Shown: positions 7,807 through 17,408, numbered from the stretch's first letter. The stretch is 64,000 nt of DNA from Gordonibacter sp. 28C (GCF_003339845.1 NZ_PPTR01000003.1:356300-420299), one strand, 5' to 3'. Numbers and translations: made by a program. Notes: generated by a model not told the origin, from the letters alone.

Positions 7807-8175
7807 CTAGCCCGCCCCCTCGTGCCTCTTCGCCAGAACCTGCTTCCTGCAAGGCGCGTCCGCGCCGCCGCGCGGCCTGTCGCGCCTGCCGCACGGATAG
7901 GCGCACACGATTCCGCTGTACCGGCACGGCTGAGGGCGGACGACCTCGCGCACGGCGTCGGCCAGATCGGCCCCGCAGTGCCGGCAGGAGAAGCGGCTGG
8001 CCGCCCCGTCGTCCGGAGCGTGTCCGGCCTTCGGCTTCGGCGCCTTCCAATACCCCAGGGCGTACAGGCAGTCGCCGCGGGAAAGGATCGTCGCCTTCCC
8101 GCACGCGCCGCACACGAAGGCCTTCCTTTCCGCCGGCTTGCACTTGTCGCACATCTGGCTGCAGTGCATGCACAT
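7807..8175 (-). CDS. Cys-rich zinc-knuckle protein
   Basis: A 122-aa protein with at least six CxxC or CxxxC pairs: MCMHCSQMCDKC at the start, CGACGK near 27, CRHCGAD near 70, then CRYSGIVCAYPC. The end is basic (RRDRPRGG, KQVLAKRHEGAG). No membrane segment. ATG 8175 is chosen for GGAAGGGG upstream; a longer frame above it is low-complexity. Likely binds several zinc ions or an iron-sulfur cluster. It leads the trigger-factor-like gene and is divergent from the LuxR gene at 8505. Family not recognised. Confidence 0.65.
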   Translation of the reverse strand: MCMHCSQMCDKCKPAERKAFVCGACGKATILSRGDCLYALGYWKAPKPKAGHAPDDGAASRFSCRHCGADLADAVREVVRPQPCRYSGIVCAYPCGRRDRPRGGADAPCRKQVLAKRHEGAG

Positions 8176-8504
8176 GGCCAGTCCCCTTCCTCCGAACGAA
8201 ACGGCAGCGAACGGCCCTCTCGCGCGCTTCCCGCAGCCGCGGACGCCTCGGGCGTCGCCGCGGCCGGTGCGATGGTAACGATCGGGCACCGTTGCGAGCC
8301 GGGCCACCTACGCATAGCGAGCCCGCCGATACAATACCAGCGTGTCCTCTTTGCGTAGATTTTTCCATCGGGCACGAAGGTTGAATGCGCCCGGCGGCAG
8401 GCTTCAAACCGTCGAGATTCATACCGCATGCCTTACACGCCCGAGGCTTGTTTGCGATAGCTTCTCTTTACATGATTGTTCTTTTATCGGGGGGAGGAAG
8501 AACG
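8176..8504. other. Divergent promoter region, Cys-rich gene and membrane LuxR gene
   Basis: A 329-nt gap between divergent genes. On the plus strand TTGTTT and CATGAT are 17 nt apart (8449-8477) and could be the -35 and -10 of the LuxR gene. I see no strong palindrome and no gene. Confidence 0.5.
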
Positions 8505-10256
8505 ATGAATGCCGAGGGCAAGGGCGGGAGCGCGACCATCGTAGGAGACATCCAGAAAAGGGAAGAGGGATTGCTGTCGTTTCTCGGCGGCTTCGTCAGC
8601 CTGTCGCTGATGATACTGGCGGTTTTCCTTCTGCTGTTCGACTCGTCGCTTTCCGACGGGCGCTTCGCGCTGCTCGGCATCGAGGTGCCCTACCTGGTCG
8701 TGCTCGCGCTGTCGGCCTTCGCCTCGCTGCTGGTGCTGAAGTGGAAGTGCACGTTCTTCATGTCGTCCCGCGGCAAGCTGATCATCGTCGTCGCCTCCGT
8801 CGTGGGAACGTGCGCCTGCCCTTTGCTCTTCGGGATCGGCGCGACGTGGGCCCTGCCCCTCGTCGCCGTCGGCATCGTCTGCACGAGCTTTCGGTGGTGC
8901 CTGCGGATGTGCGAGTTCTCGCACATCCTGCTGGTGTCGCTCATCTCGATGGCGTTCGTGTGCGCCATCATAGCCACGGGCCTGTTCTCGATGATGAAGC
9001 TTTCGAACCTCGAGGTGACGGCGGTTTCCAGCAGCCTGGCCATCCTGTCGTGGATTCTGCTTAGGGCCAACAAGACGGGCGTCAACGAGGAGCTCATGTC
9101 CGTCAGCGGGGCGGAGTCCAGGAAGCGGGCGATGACGGCCAGCGCGGACCGATGGACGTACACGACCATCGGCCTGGACTTCGGCTTCGCGCTCGGCCTC
9201 GTGTGCACGCAGCGCCACGACCTCATGGAGTACGGCGCGTTGGGCACCCTTGCCCCCGCCGCCCTCTTCGTCGTGCCCGTGGCGCTGGCCGGCTTCGTCT
9301 TGCTCGCGTTCCACGAGAAACGGGACTACGCGCTCGAGCGCTACTCGAAGGACCATTTGGCCCTCACGGTCGCGCTCGGAGCCCTGCCGCTGTTCCCCCT
9401 GCCCACCGTGGGAAAGTACGCTTGCTTGATGTTCCTGATGCTCATAGCCTCCATACAGATCATCATCGTGATAAACGCAAGCGTCGAGTTCATCCGCTTC
9501 GAGGAGCTGAACCCCGCCTGGTACATGGGCGAGGAGGCGTTCGTCGGCGGAGGCGTGGCGGCAGGGCTGATCTGCGCCTTCGGAGGCGTTTCGAACGGGC
9601 TGGACTCCCCGGTGCTGCTCGCGGTCTGCATCCTGGTGGTCCTGTTCAACGTGTTCGCCCAAACGTTCATGAACAAGGGCGCCTACCCCACGTCGGATCT
9701 GTTCGACCGCATCCTGTGCATAGAGGACGAGACGAGCCCCGCCGGAGACCGCGAGCCCCTCGCCGCCGCCGACGAGAAACCCTCCGACGAAGGGCGACCG
9801 GACCGGCAGACCGGCCCGGTCGGGGAACCGGGCGGCCGCGGGGGCGCATGGCGCTTCAAAGTAGCCTACGTATGCAAGAAGTACGACCTGTCCCCCCGGC
9901 AGACCGAGATCTTCGAGCTGCTGGCGAAGGGGCGCGACGCCAAGTTCATCGAGGAGACGTTCTGCATCTCCAAAGCCACCACCAAGACGCATATCTACAA
10001 CATCTACTGCAGGCTGGACATACACTCCAAACAGGAGCTCATCGACCTGGTGGAGTCGGTGTCGCCCGAAGAGATACGCGCGGCGGGTGCGCCCCCGCGA
10101 AGCAAGGCGACCCTGCTTGACCAGGCGCCGAAAACCGACGGCGGGAACAATGCGCGCGGCGCCGGCGACCCGACACGGGCACGCCCGACCGACGCGATCG
10201 GCGAGGCGCAGGTCGCAGATGTCGAAACGGCCACGGAACGCCTACGGTATCGATAA
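8505..10256 (+). CDS. LuxR-family regulator with N-terminal membrane domain
   Basis: A 583-aa protein. The first ~400 residues hold about 12 hydrophobic segments, then an acidic, Gly/Pro-rich linker, then a LuxR helix-turn-helix at about 458-518 (LSPRQTEIFELLAKGRDAKFI...TTKTHIYNIYCRLDIHSKQELIDL). About 65 low-complexity residues follow the DNA-binding domain, an odd extension. ATG 8505 follows GGGGGAGGAAG. This membrane-sensor LuxR architecture is common in Eggerthellaceae, often beside molybdoenzymes or flavin reductases. It faces away from molybdoenzyme operon 1, its most likely target, though that link is inferred. Confidence 0.88.
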   Translation: MNAEGKGGSATIVGDIQKREEGLLSFLGGFVSLSLMILAVFLLLFDSSLSDGRFALLGIEVPYLVVLALSAFASLLVLKWKCTFFMSSRGKLIIVVASVVGTCACPLLFGIGATWALPLVAVGIVCTSFRWCLRMCEFSHILLVSLISMAFVCAIIATGLFSMMKLSNLEVTAVSSSLAILSWILLRANKTGVNEELMSVSGAESRKRAMTASADRWTYTTIGLDFGFALGLVCTQRHDLMEYGALGTLAPAALFVVPVALAGFVLLAFHEKRDYALERYSKDHLALTVALGALPLFPLPTVGKYACLMFLMLIASIQIIIVINASVEFIRFEELNPAWYMGEEAFVGGGVAAGLICAFGGVSNGLDSPVLLAVCILVVLFNVFAQTFMNKGAYPTSDLFDRILCIEDETSPAGDREPLAAADEKPSDEGRPDRQTGPVGEPGGRGGAWRFKVAYVCKKYDLSPRQTEIFELLAKGRDAKFIEETFCISKATTKTHIYNIYCRLDIHSKQELIDLVESVSPEEIRAAGAPPRSKATLLDQAPKTDGGNNARGAGDPTRARPTDAIGEAQVADVETATERLRYR

Positions 10257-10327
10257 AACGGCGTCGCCTCGAACGCAGCGCCCTACAATCTTGCAAGACG
10301 AGAACCTCCAATGGAAGGAGCACCACC

Positions 10328-10792
10328 GTGAAAGGAAATCCCGAACTCATCGACTCGCTGAACGACCTGCTGGCCAGCGAGCTAGCCGCCATCAACCAGT
10401 ACATGGTGCACGCGGAAATGGCCGAGGATTGGGGCTACGAGCGCCTGAGCAAGAACTTCAAGACGCGTTCGATCACCGAGATGAAGCATGCGGAGCGCCT
10501 CATCGAGCGCATCCTGTTTTTGGAAGGCACGCCCATCGTGTCGAACCTGGACGACATCCATATCGGCTCCACCATCCCGCAGCAGGTGGACAACGACCAC
10601 GCCTCCGAGCTAACCGCCATCAAGATGTACAACGAGGCCATCGTGCTGGCAGGCAAGGTGCTGGACTACGCCACGCGCGACGTGCTCGAAGGCATCCTGC
10701 GCGACGAGGACAAGCACCTCGACGAGCTGGAGGAGCTGCAGGACCAGATCGAGCAGATGACGCTGCCCACGTTCCTCTCCACGCAGAACTAG
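10328..10792 (+). CDS. bfr: Bacterioferritin
   Basis: A 154-aa four-helix ferritin. It keeps LASELAAINQYMVHAEMAEDWG, EMKHAERLIERILFLEG and DEDKHLDELEELQDQI, with the ferroxidase Glu/His residues and the Met of EMKHA that ligates haem in bacterioferritin (Met52 in E. coli). It oxidises and stores iron as a 24-mer. The start is GTG 10328 with AAGGAG 7 nt upstream. Monocistronic, with a strong terminator at 10833-10876. Confidence 0.95.
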   Translation: MKGNPELIDSLNDLLASELAAINQYMVHAEMAEDWGYERLSKNFKTRSITEMKHAERLIERILFLEGTPIVSNLDDIHIGSTIPQQVDNDHASELTAIKMYNEAIVLAGKVLDYATRDVLEGILRDEDKHLDELEELQDQIEQMTLPTFLSTQN

Positions 10793-10832
10793 CGGCAACG
10801 AGTTCGCGCGCCCGCAAACTCGGCGAATCGAA

Positions 10833-10876
10833 GGCCGGTGCCGGTCGGGAGAACCCCGTCCGGCACCGGCCTTTTT
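10833..10876 (+). terminator. Intrinsic terminator after bfr
   Basis: A 12-bp perfect GC-rich stem, GGCCGGTGCCGG (10833-10844) with its complement at 10860-10871, followed by TTTTT. Confidence 0.92.
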
Positions 10877-10925
10877 CGCGAGCGGGACACGGCAACCGCC
10901 TTGGATCCTCCAGCCCGAAGGATCC

Positions 10926-11345
10926 CTATCCCAAAAGCTTCTTCAGGTAAGCCCCCGGCGAGATGACGGGCACCTCGCTCCCCCGATAGTCGCGCTCGTT
11001 TCGCGTGACGATGTAGTCGAGGCCTGCTCGGCGGGCGGCTTCCGCCACCACGGCATCCTCGAAATCGCGGATGCCCGAATGCGCTCCTCGCAGGCATTCG
11101 CCAAAACCCACGTCCGCCACCGAAAGGGAGTCGAGCAGGATGCTCACCACTTGCAGACTGCGCGCCTTGTCGTGGTAGACATAGCGGTTCACCAGGTAGT
11201 AGATGTCGGTGAGGGTGCTCCCCGAAACGGCAAGGTGGGCCTTTCCCTGGGATGCCAGAAAAAGCAAGCTCTTCGCATCGTCCGCCCATTCTCCTCGGTC
11301 GGCGAGGGCGTCGATCACCACGTTGGTGTCTACGAGAGCGCCCAT
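10926..11345 (-). CDS. PIN-domain toxin (VapC-like ribonuclease)
   Basis: A 139-aa PIN protein: MGALVDTNVVIDAL gives the first catalytic Asp, DIYYL the mid-region, and DFEDAVVAEAA with YIVTRNERDY the remaining acidic residues. PIN toxins are Mg-dependent ribonucleases, usually cutting tRNA or other RNA. Its start lies 16 nt inside the end of the antitoxin gene, so the two are translationally coupled. Which RNA it cuts is unknown. Confidence 0.9.
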   Translation of the reverse strand: MGALVDTNVVIDALADRGEWADDAKSLLFLASQGKAHLAVSGSTLTDIYYLVNRYVYHDKARSLQVVSILLDSLSVADVGFGECLRGAHSGIRDFEDAVVAEAARRAGLDYIVTRNERDYRGSEVPVISPGAYLKKLLG

Positions 11346-11557
11346 TTCTCCTCCGCCCGTATCGCACGCGCCTCGTCCACGGAGGCGGTAGGGGGAAGTA
11401 TGCCGAACAGCGACTTCATCGCGTCCGAGCGTTCTGCGTAGGGGCTGGTCAGCTTCGCGATCGTACGACCGTTCTTGCTGATGAGGACATCCTCGTGCTG
11501 CGCTGCGTCGAGGTAATGCCCCAGGTTCGACTTCAATTCCGTCGCGGTTACCATCAT
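11330..11557 (-). CDS. Phd/YefM-family antitoxin
   Basis: A 75-aa protein starting MMVTATELKSNLGHYLDAAQ, followed by DVLISKNGRTIAKLTSP, the Phd/YefM fold that binds DNA as a dimer; the C-terminal third should wrap the toxin. AGGA lies 6 nt before the first ATG at 11557. It overlaps the PIN gene by 16 nt. An inverted repeat upstream (11571-11600) fits autoregulation. Confidence 0.92.
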   Translation of the reverse strand: MMVTATELKSNLGHYLDAAQHEDVLISKNGRTIAKLTSPYAERSDAMKSLFGILPPTASVDEARAIRAEEKWALS

Positions 11558-11570
11558 GGCTTTTCCTCTT

Positions 11571-11600
11571 TCGTACGATTCCTTTTTCTTTATCGTACAA
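11571..11600. promoter_or_regulatory. Candidate operator of the Phd/PIN operon
   Basis: TCGTACGAT (11571-11579) faces ATCGTACAA (11592-11600), 7 of 8 core positions matching, centred about 30 nt upstream of the antitoxin start. Phd-family proteins bind such repeats over their own promoter. Confidence 0.5.
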
Positions 11601-11779
11601 TATCATAGTAGGTATCGAACAACAACCGCGCCAGGGTGCGGGCGTCTCGGCGGGCGCTCGACGCCACGCCGCACGCCTGCCGCAATCCTTACACGATCCT
11701 TGCGCGCGCATGACCTCCGCCTTGCCCGTCCTTTACCTTGCACGCATACGATAGGCGCGCAATCGACCGAAAGGACATC

Positions 11780-14632
11780 ATGGAACCCCTCGAAACCGCA
11801 TACGATCGAGGAACGTTCGGCGTGACGCGCCGCGCGTTCCTCAAACTGGCCGCCGTGGCGGGCGTGAGCGTGGCGGGCGGCATGCTCGTGTTCCCCGACC
11901 AAGAGGCGAACGCCACGTTCACGCGGCCCGACCAGCCGCAGTGGCCGACGCTCTCCGGCAACAAGGTGCGCTTCACGGTGCACAGCGACACGCACTACAC
12001 CGGCTGCGACGTCGAGCAGAAGCTGCCCTACGCCTTCGACACCATCTACCAGGCCGTGCCCGACTGCGCCGCCCACGTGTTCGACGGCGACTCGGTGAAC
12101 GCGGGCACCACCGGCGAGTACGCCGCGCTGTTGGCCGGCGCCAACGCCGCCATCAAGAAGCCGGCGCTGTTCGTCATGGGCAACCACGAGTACGGCGTGG
12201 GCGGCAACGCACTCGGCGGCAACGCGGTGACGAACTTCAAAAGCTTTCTGTCGCAACTGACCTGCGAGGGAGCCCCGCAGAAGCCGGGCGGCGACAAGGA
12301 GGGCAAGTTCAACGTGCACACGACCGTCGGCGGCTACCACGTGATCGCCGCCAGCTGCGGGCACGGTTACTGGTACGGCGACACCATGTACGACGACGAC
12401 GGATCCACCCAGATCTCGCGCCTCGACTGGATGAAACGAGAGATAGCCGCGGCGGCGGCCGACGACCCCACCGGCACCAAGCCCATCTTCTTCATGACGC
12501 ACCATCCCTTCCCCGACACCGTGTGGTACTCTCCCACGTCGTTCAACGCCGGCTGGATAGGCGACTTCGGACCCTCCGACGACCGCAACTCCAAGACGTT
12601 CTACAACGAGCTCAAGGCCAGCTACCCGCAGCTCATCCACTTCTCGGGGCACACGCACATTCCCGAGGAGGACCCGCGCTCCATCTTCCAGGACCTCGAC
12701 GGGTTCACGCTCGTGCAGACCGCGACGTTCGGCAACAACTTCTGGATGCGCGGCGGCGCGAAGGCCGACGGCTACGACGAGAACGGATCCACCGGCGGGC
12801 ACCCGGCCAGCGGCTACGACGCGAGCCAGTGCCTTCTCGTGGAGGTCGACCCGGCCAACGGGCACGAGGTCACCATCCGCCGCATGGACTTCCGCCGCGG
12901 ATCCTACCTCGGCCGCCCCTGGACGTTCAAGGTGTCCGACAAGTCCACGTGGACCTACACGCACGAGGCCATGGGGGCCGCCAGCAAGCCGCCCGTGCTG
13001 GAGCAGGGCGCCGCCGTGCGCATCCCGACCGATTCCATCACGCAGACCGGCGCGTCGTTCACCATCACCGCCGACAAGGTGAAGCCCGACGCCTCGGGGC
13101 TGGCCGACGACGTGGTGATGGCCTACCGCATCGTCGTGGTGGACGCGCAGGGCGCCGAGGTGTACAACGCCTGCTACATGTCCGATTACTACAAGGCGCC
13201 GGTCAACCAGCCCGCCGAGTTCACGCGGCCGCTGTTCGGCGCGAAGCTCGCCCCTGAAAGCGCCTACAGCCTGAAGGCCTACGCCCGCAACCCCTGGGAG
13301 AAGGAGACGCTCGTGGGCGAGGTCATCTTCACCACTGCGGGCCAGGAGGTCGCGCCGGCCACGCCCCTTCTGTCGGTCGACTTCTCGACGGGCTCGGCCG
13401 AGGACTCGTCCGACGAGCCCCACGCCGTCACCGCGTTCGGCAGCCCCGCGTTCGAGTTGGTGGAGGACTTCGGCAAGCAGGTCGCCGTGTTCAACGGATC
13501 CACCGACGCGTTCGGCTACGATTTCGCATCCGCGGACTTCACCAAGCTGGCCACCTCCACCACCGCCGAGATACTGCTGCAGTTCACCAGGAAGCCCAGC
13601 TCGGGCTACAACGACGTCTTCTCGTGCGGGCAGGGCGGCGGCCAGTGGCTCGAGTACTATCCCGACGGACTCCTGCATTACTACTTCACCGACGGCACGA
13701 CGAGCGTGTCGGCCCCGGTCGAGCCGGGCACGTGGACGCACATCACCGCCACGTACGACGGCACCGCCATCAAGATATACCAGGACGGCGTGCTGGCCGG
13801 AGAAACGGCCGCCTCGGGGCCCATAGCCCCGCCGAGCTCGTCGCCCTACCGCTGGTTCATCGGCGCCGACATCGACGGCTACGGCAATCCCCAGGCGTTC
13901 AGCGCCGCGAAGGTGGCGTTCGCCAAGCTGACGCACGGCACCGTGGCAACCGCCGAAGACGTTGCGACGAGCTACCTGGCATGCGCCCCCGCCGCCATCG
14001 AGCTTCCCGACGTGGAAGAGTTCGGCTCGCCCACGGCAGGGGCGGTTTGCATCATCGCGCTGGCAACCGCCACCGCCGCGAACGGCGCCTCCCTCGAGGT
14101 CGTGCCGAGCGTCACCGATCCCGCCGGCAACCCCGTGGGCCTCTACATCACCTCGGTGCCCGAGGGGGCCCAGATGCTCGCAGCCGCGGCAGGCGCCACG
14201 CTGTACTCTTTCATCCCCGCCGAAGAGGGCGACTACACGGTGGCCTACCGCGCCGGCTACTCGCAAGCCTCGATGGCCGTGCCGGTCGGGGCCGCCATCG
14301 TCGACCCGGGCCCCGATCCCGACCCTGACCCGGACCCCGACCCCAAGCCCGACCCGGACCCGGACCCCGATCCGGACCCCACGCCCGACCCCGTGCCCAC
14401 GCCGACGCCCAACCCCGGCGGCACGGGCACCGGCGGCGGTTCGGGCACCGGCGGCGGTTCGGGCAAGCCCGAGGTATTCCCCATCTCGTCCGGCGGCTCG
14501 AAGCTGGCGAAGACGGGCGACCCCCTCGACCTCGGGGGCGCGCTGGTGGGCATGGCGGCAGCTGCCGGCGCGGCCGTCTGCGTGGCGCGCAGCTTCCTCA
14601 AGGGCGAGTTCCACGACGAGGACTCCCTGTAA
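11780..14632 (+). CDS. TAT-exported, sortase-anchored calcineurin-like phosphoesterase with LamG domain
   Basis: A 950-aa surface protein. Order: TAT signal (TRRAFLKL, Arg17-Arg18); metallophosphoesterase with HSDTHY, DGDSVN, GNHEY, THHPFPD and SGHTHI metal motifs; a middle beta-rich part; a concanavalin-like LamG region at about 540-720; a 28-residue Asp-Pro repeat near 847-874; Gly/Thr linker; LAKTG at 909-913, then a hydrophobic segment and a short tail. LAxTG is the motif linked to class E sortases of high-GC Actinobacteria. ATG 11780 follows GAAAGGACATC. Likely cleaves phosphoesters of a cell-surface or host polymer; substrate unknown. Confidence 0.9.
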   Translation: MEPLETAYDRGTFGVTRRAFLKLAAVAGVSVAGGMLVFPDQEANATFTRPDQPQWPTLSGNKVRFTVHSDTHYTGCDVEQKLPYAFDTIYQAVPDCAAHVFDGDSVNAGTTGEYAALLAGANAAIKKPALFVMGNHEYGVGGNALGGNAVTNFKSFLSQLTCEGAPQKPGGDKEGKFNVHTTVGGYHVIAASCGHGYWYGDTMYDDDGSTQISRLDWMKREIAAAAADDPTGTKPIFFMTHHPFPDTVWYSPTSFNAGWIGDFGPSDDRNSKTFYNELKASYPQLIHFSGHTHIPEEDPRSIFQDLDGFTLVQTATFGNNFWMRGGAKADGYDENGSTGGHPASGYDASQCLLVEVDPANGHEVTIRRMDFRRGSYLGRPWTFKVSDKSTWTYTHEAMGAASKPPVLEQGAAVRIPTDSITQTGASFTITADKVKPDASGLADDVVMAYRIVVVDAQGAEVYNACYMSDYYKAPVNQPAEFTRPLFGAKLAPESAYSLKAYARNPWEKETLVGEVIFTTAGQEVAPATPLLSVDFSTGSAEDSSDEPHAVTAFGSPAFELVEDFGKQVAVFNGSTDAFGYDFASADFTKLATSTTAEILLQFTRKPSSGYNDVFSCGQGGGQWLEYYPDGLLHYYFTDGTTSVSAPVEPGTWTHITATYDGTAIKIYQDGVLAGETAASGPIAPPSSSPYRWFIGADIDGYGNPQAFSAAKVAFAKLTHGTVATAEDVATSYLACAPAAIELPDVEEFGSPTAGAVCIIALATATAANGASLEVVPSVTDPAGNPVGLYITSVPEGAQMLAAAAGATLYSFIPAEEGDYTVAYRAGYSQASMAVPVGAAIVDPGPDPDPDPDPDPKPDPDPDPDPDPTPDPVPTPTPNPGGTGTGGGSGTGGGSGKPEVFPISSGGSKLAKTGDPLDLGGALVGMAAAAGAAVCVARSFLKGEFHDEDSL

Positions 14633-14660
14633 GTCCGGCGTGCTTCGACCGCAGGGCCCC

Positions 14661-14706
14661 AGATGCCCCGCCCCTCGGCGCTTCGAGGAGCGGGGCATCT
14701 GTTTTT
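14661..14706 (+). terminator. Intrinsic terminator after the phosphoesterase gene
   Basis: AGATGCCCCGC (14661-14671) pairs with GCGGGGCATCT (14690-14700), followed by GTTTTT. It ends the monocistronic phosphoesterase unit. Confidence 0.9.
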
Positions 14707-14850
14707 ACGCATCGGCCTTCGATGTGAAAGACAACGGACCTGCGACGATGCTACACTCGCGGCAACGTATGGGGAGGTCGCCGCCGAAGCGCGGCGCCTG
14801 CGGCTCGCAGCGCGGGGGATGCGCGCGAGCCCGCGTCCAAGGAGGTCGCC

Positions 14851-15774
14851 ATGACGGTTCCGGTTTGGGTCACGCCCGTTTCCATGGTCGTCTACATCGT
14901 GCTCTTGATGCTGCTCACCGAATTCATGCGACGGCACTGCCGCACGTCCATGTGGGTGTGGGTGGTGTCCCTGGTCACCATACCGCTTTGGATCGCGAAC
15001 ATCCCCGGCGACGACTGGTTCCGGTGGGCGAAGAACCTCTCCGTCATCCTGCCGCTCATCTTCGCGGGCGTGGGCCGCATCGCCGCCGTCGAGCAGAAGG
15101 ACACGCCGTTCTGGCGCACCATGCGCAAACGCTGGGTGCGTTGGGCACTGTACGGCATCGTGTTCTGCAATATCGCCGAGGCCACGCTGCGCGATGTGCA
15201 GATGGGCAACATGATGAACGCGCTGGCCGGCTTCATATTGTGCGTCACCATGCCGTTCGGCGACAAGTACTGGAAGTACGACACGTCCAGCCACGGCGAG
15301 ATCCTGTCCTACACCGTGCCCATGTGGAACTTCCTGTACACCACGTGGAACGCCTGCTTCGTGTACGCCGAGGGCCACGAGTTCTTCGCGTCCACCTGCT
15401 GCATCCTGGCCGCGGCCGAGCTCTACCCCATCATCATGCGCCGCCCCGAGCTGTACATCACCGGGCGCATCTACACGCTGGGCGCGCATCTCTTGCTGCG
15501 CAGCTGCTTCCCGCTGCTGTTCCCCACCATCATGAACAGCGCCGCATGGTTCAACCCCGAGGTCATGTACTGGTGGGGCATGGTGAACGGCATCATCGGA
15601 ATCCCGTTCGTGTTCTGGTACTGCTACCAGTTGAGCAGCGGCAAGGCGCCGGTCGCGTTCCGACGCGGCAAAGCGCGGCAGAAGTACCTCGAGGGCCGCG
15701 AGAACGGAACGATCGACGAGTACGGCGACCCGGTGGATCCGGTCGCCGGGAGGGACGCGATACCTCTCGGCTAG
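14851..15774 (+). CDS. Multi-pass membrane protein (possibly DUF5692 family)
   Basis: A 307-aa protein with about eight hydrophobic segments, starting MTVPVWVTPVSMVVYIVLLMLL, many aromatic residues and a charged cytoplasmic tail (GKARQKYLEGRENG). AAGGAGG precedes the ATG. My recollection is that it fits DUF5692; the match is not certain and no function is known. It converges on the LuxR gene at 15942, with a short palindrome (GTTTGCC-C-GGCAAAC, 15827-15841) in the gap. Confidence 0.7.
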   Translation: MTVPVWVTPVSMVVYIVLLMLLTEFMRRHCRTSMWVWVVSLVTIPLWIANIPGDDWFRWAKNLSVILPLIFAGVGRIAAVEQKDTPFWRTMRKRWVRWALYGIVFCNIAEATLRDVQMGNMMNALAGFILCVTMPFGDKYWKYDTSSHGEILSYTVPMWNFLYTTWNACFVYAEGHEFFASTCCILAAAELYPIIMRRPELYITGRIYTLGAHLLLRSCFPLLFPTIMNSAAWFNPEVMYWWGMVNGIIGIPFVFWYCYQLSSGKAPVAFRRGKARQKYLEGRENGTIDEYGDPVDPVAGRDAIPLG

Positions 15775-15941
15775 CCTTCGACGACAGATCCGCTTTCGGC
15801 AATTCCATCGCTAAACCGATACCGGCGTTTGCCCGGCAAACCGCTGCCGCATGCTCGTCGTCCCCAAACCCTCCTCGAGAGCGACTCGCCTTCCCATCGC
15901 CCTGCAAACGGCGGGTCGCCTTCGAAGAGGCTTGAAGCACC

Positions 15942-17408
15942 CTATTCTTCGACGCCGCTTTCGCGTTCCAGCAGATCGATCAGCTCTTGCTGCGAATGCA
16001 CATCGGTTTTTCGGTAAATGCTCTTGATGTGGCTTTTCACCGTCTCGTCGCCTATGACCAGCTCCTCGTGGATATAGGCCCGGTTGCGTCCCTTCGCCAG
16101 CAGGAAGAACACCTCGATCTCGCGCGGCGAAAGGCGGCAGCGACGCGCCAGGCGCGTGCCGGCTTTCTCGAAATCGGACGTGGCGTCGGCCTCCTCCATA
16201 GGCTTCACGAAGCCCCATCCCGTGTTGGCCGAACCGCTTCCCATGGCGAACAGCGCGATGAGAAGGATCACGAAGACGATGCCAGCCGACAGCATGGCAA
16301 GTCCCAAATCATCTTGAACGAACGCGAGGGCGCTCGAAGCGGCGATCGATCCGACGAATTGCCCCAGTTGGATGGACAGCAGACCCCATCCAACCACCCA
16401 GCCGGTGGGCACCCTTCCCCGTGCGGCCAGCACAGGCCACAGCGCCCACAGCACGATGTAGAAGTACTGATAGCCGAACTGGTGCACGGCGGTGCCGATG
16501 ACGTTCCACGGCTCGTGCAGCGGCAGGAACAAGAACCCCGCCGCCATGAGCGGCAGCGCGATCTGGTATGTCAGATGGTCGAAGTCCATCTTGTACACGC
16601 TCATGGTGACGAACACGGCCAGCGCGCCGCCCGCGATGGCGATGATGTTCAACTGGTCGCGCACGCCGATCCATTCGCTGTCCACCGGAGCGATCAGCCC
16701 CTTCATGGCGCCGAACGACACGCCGAAGAACACGGCTATCACCATCATGCGCACGGGCGGCTTCTCGCGCACGCGCACGTTGCGCATGGCCCGGGGCGGC
16801 CGCGGCACGCTGCGCTTGAAATGGACGAAGCACCCCATGCTGACGAGGGGCAGCAAAACCACCGTCAGCTGCGCCATGTCGATAGGCAGCAGGCTGATGA
16901 CCAGGTACGCCACGGCGGCGATCAGCAAAGACACCACACTGTAGTTCACCGTGCGCTGAGATCCCAGAGACGCCAACAGCTCGGCCCACAGCACCACGAC
17001 GATGCCGCTGCCCACGCCCGTGAGCAGCGAGCCGGCCAGATAGACGGCCCAGGCGCCGCCGTCCGTTAAAACGAGCGACGGATGGGAGATGGCCAGCGTC
17101 CCCAGCGCGGTGAACGCGGCGGCAAGGACGGGGAGGCTCTTCACGTCGGACAGCGGGTTCCTCGCATAGGAGAGCAGCAGCAAAAACGCGATGGTCACCA
17201 CGTTCGCCAGCAGCGACGTCACCCACAGCGGCTCCAGCGCGATGGCCGCAAGTCCCGCCGCGGCGCCGGCGGGAACCGACGAGCCGAGCAGCGTTCCCTC
17301 GGCGTAGAACAGCGAGCTCCAAAACACGCACCAGATCCACGTCCAATGCGCCGCGAACCCGAGCACGTCGGGCGTGCGCCATAGTTCCTTGCGCAACGAT
17401 GATGTCAT
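15942..17408 (-). CDS. LuxR-family regulator with N-terminal membrane domain
   Basis: A 488-aa protein with about 12 hydrophobic segments (first: LGFAAHWTWIWCVFWSSLFYA) and a C-terminal LuxR helix-turn-helix at about 424-488 (LSPREIEVFFLLAKGRNRAYI...ETVKSHIKSIYRKTDVHSQQELIDL). ATG 17408 is chosen for GGGGAGGGACGC; a longer frame upstream is unlikely. It is divergent from the FAD reductase gene at 17679, with a palindrome in between, so it probably controls that gene in response to a ligand sensed at the membrane. Confidence 0.9.
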   Translation of the reverse strand: MTSSLRKELWRTPDVLGFAAHWTWIWCVFWSSLFYAEGTLLGSSVPAGAAAGLAAIALEPLWVTSLLANVVTIAFLLLLSYARNPLSDVKSLPVLAAAFTALGTLAISHPSLVLTDGGAWAVYLAGSLLTGVGSGIVVVLWAELLASLGSQRTVNYSVVSLLIAAVAYLVISLLPIDMAQLTVVLLPLVSMGCFVHFKRSVPRPPRAMRNVRVREKPPVRMMVIAVFFGVSFGAMKGLIAPVDSEWIGVRDQLNIIAIAGGALAVFVTMSVYKMDFDHLTYQIALPLMAAGFLFLPLHEPWNVIGTAVHQFGYQYFYIVLWALWPVLAARGRVPTGWVVGWGLLSIQLGQFVGSIAASSALAFVQDDLGLAMLSAGIVFVILLIALFAMGSGSANTGWGFVKPMEEADATSDFEKAGTRLARRCRLSPREIEVFFLLAKGRNRAYIHEELVIGDETVKSHIKSIYRKTDVHSQQELIDLLERESGVEE

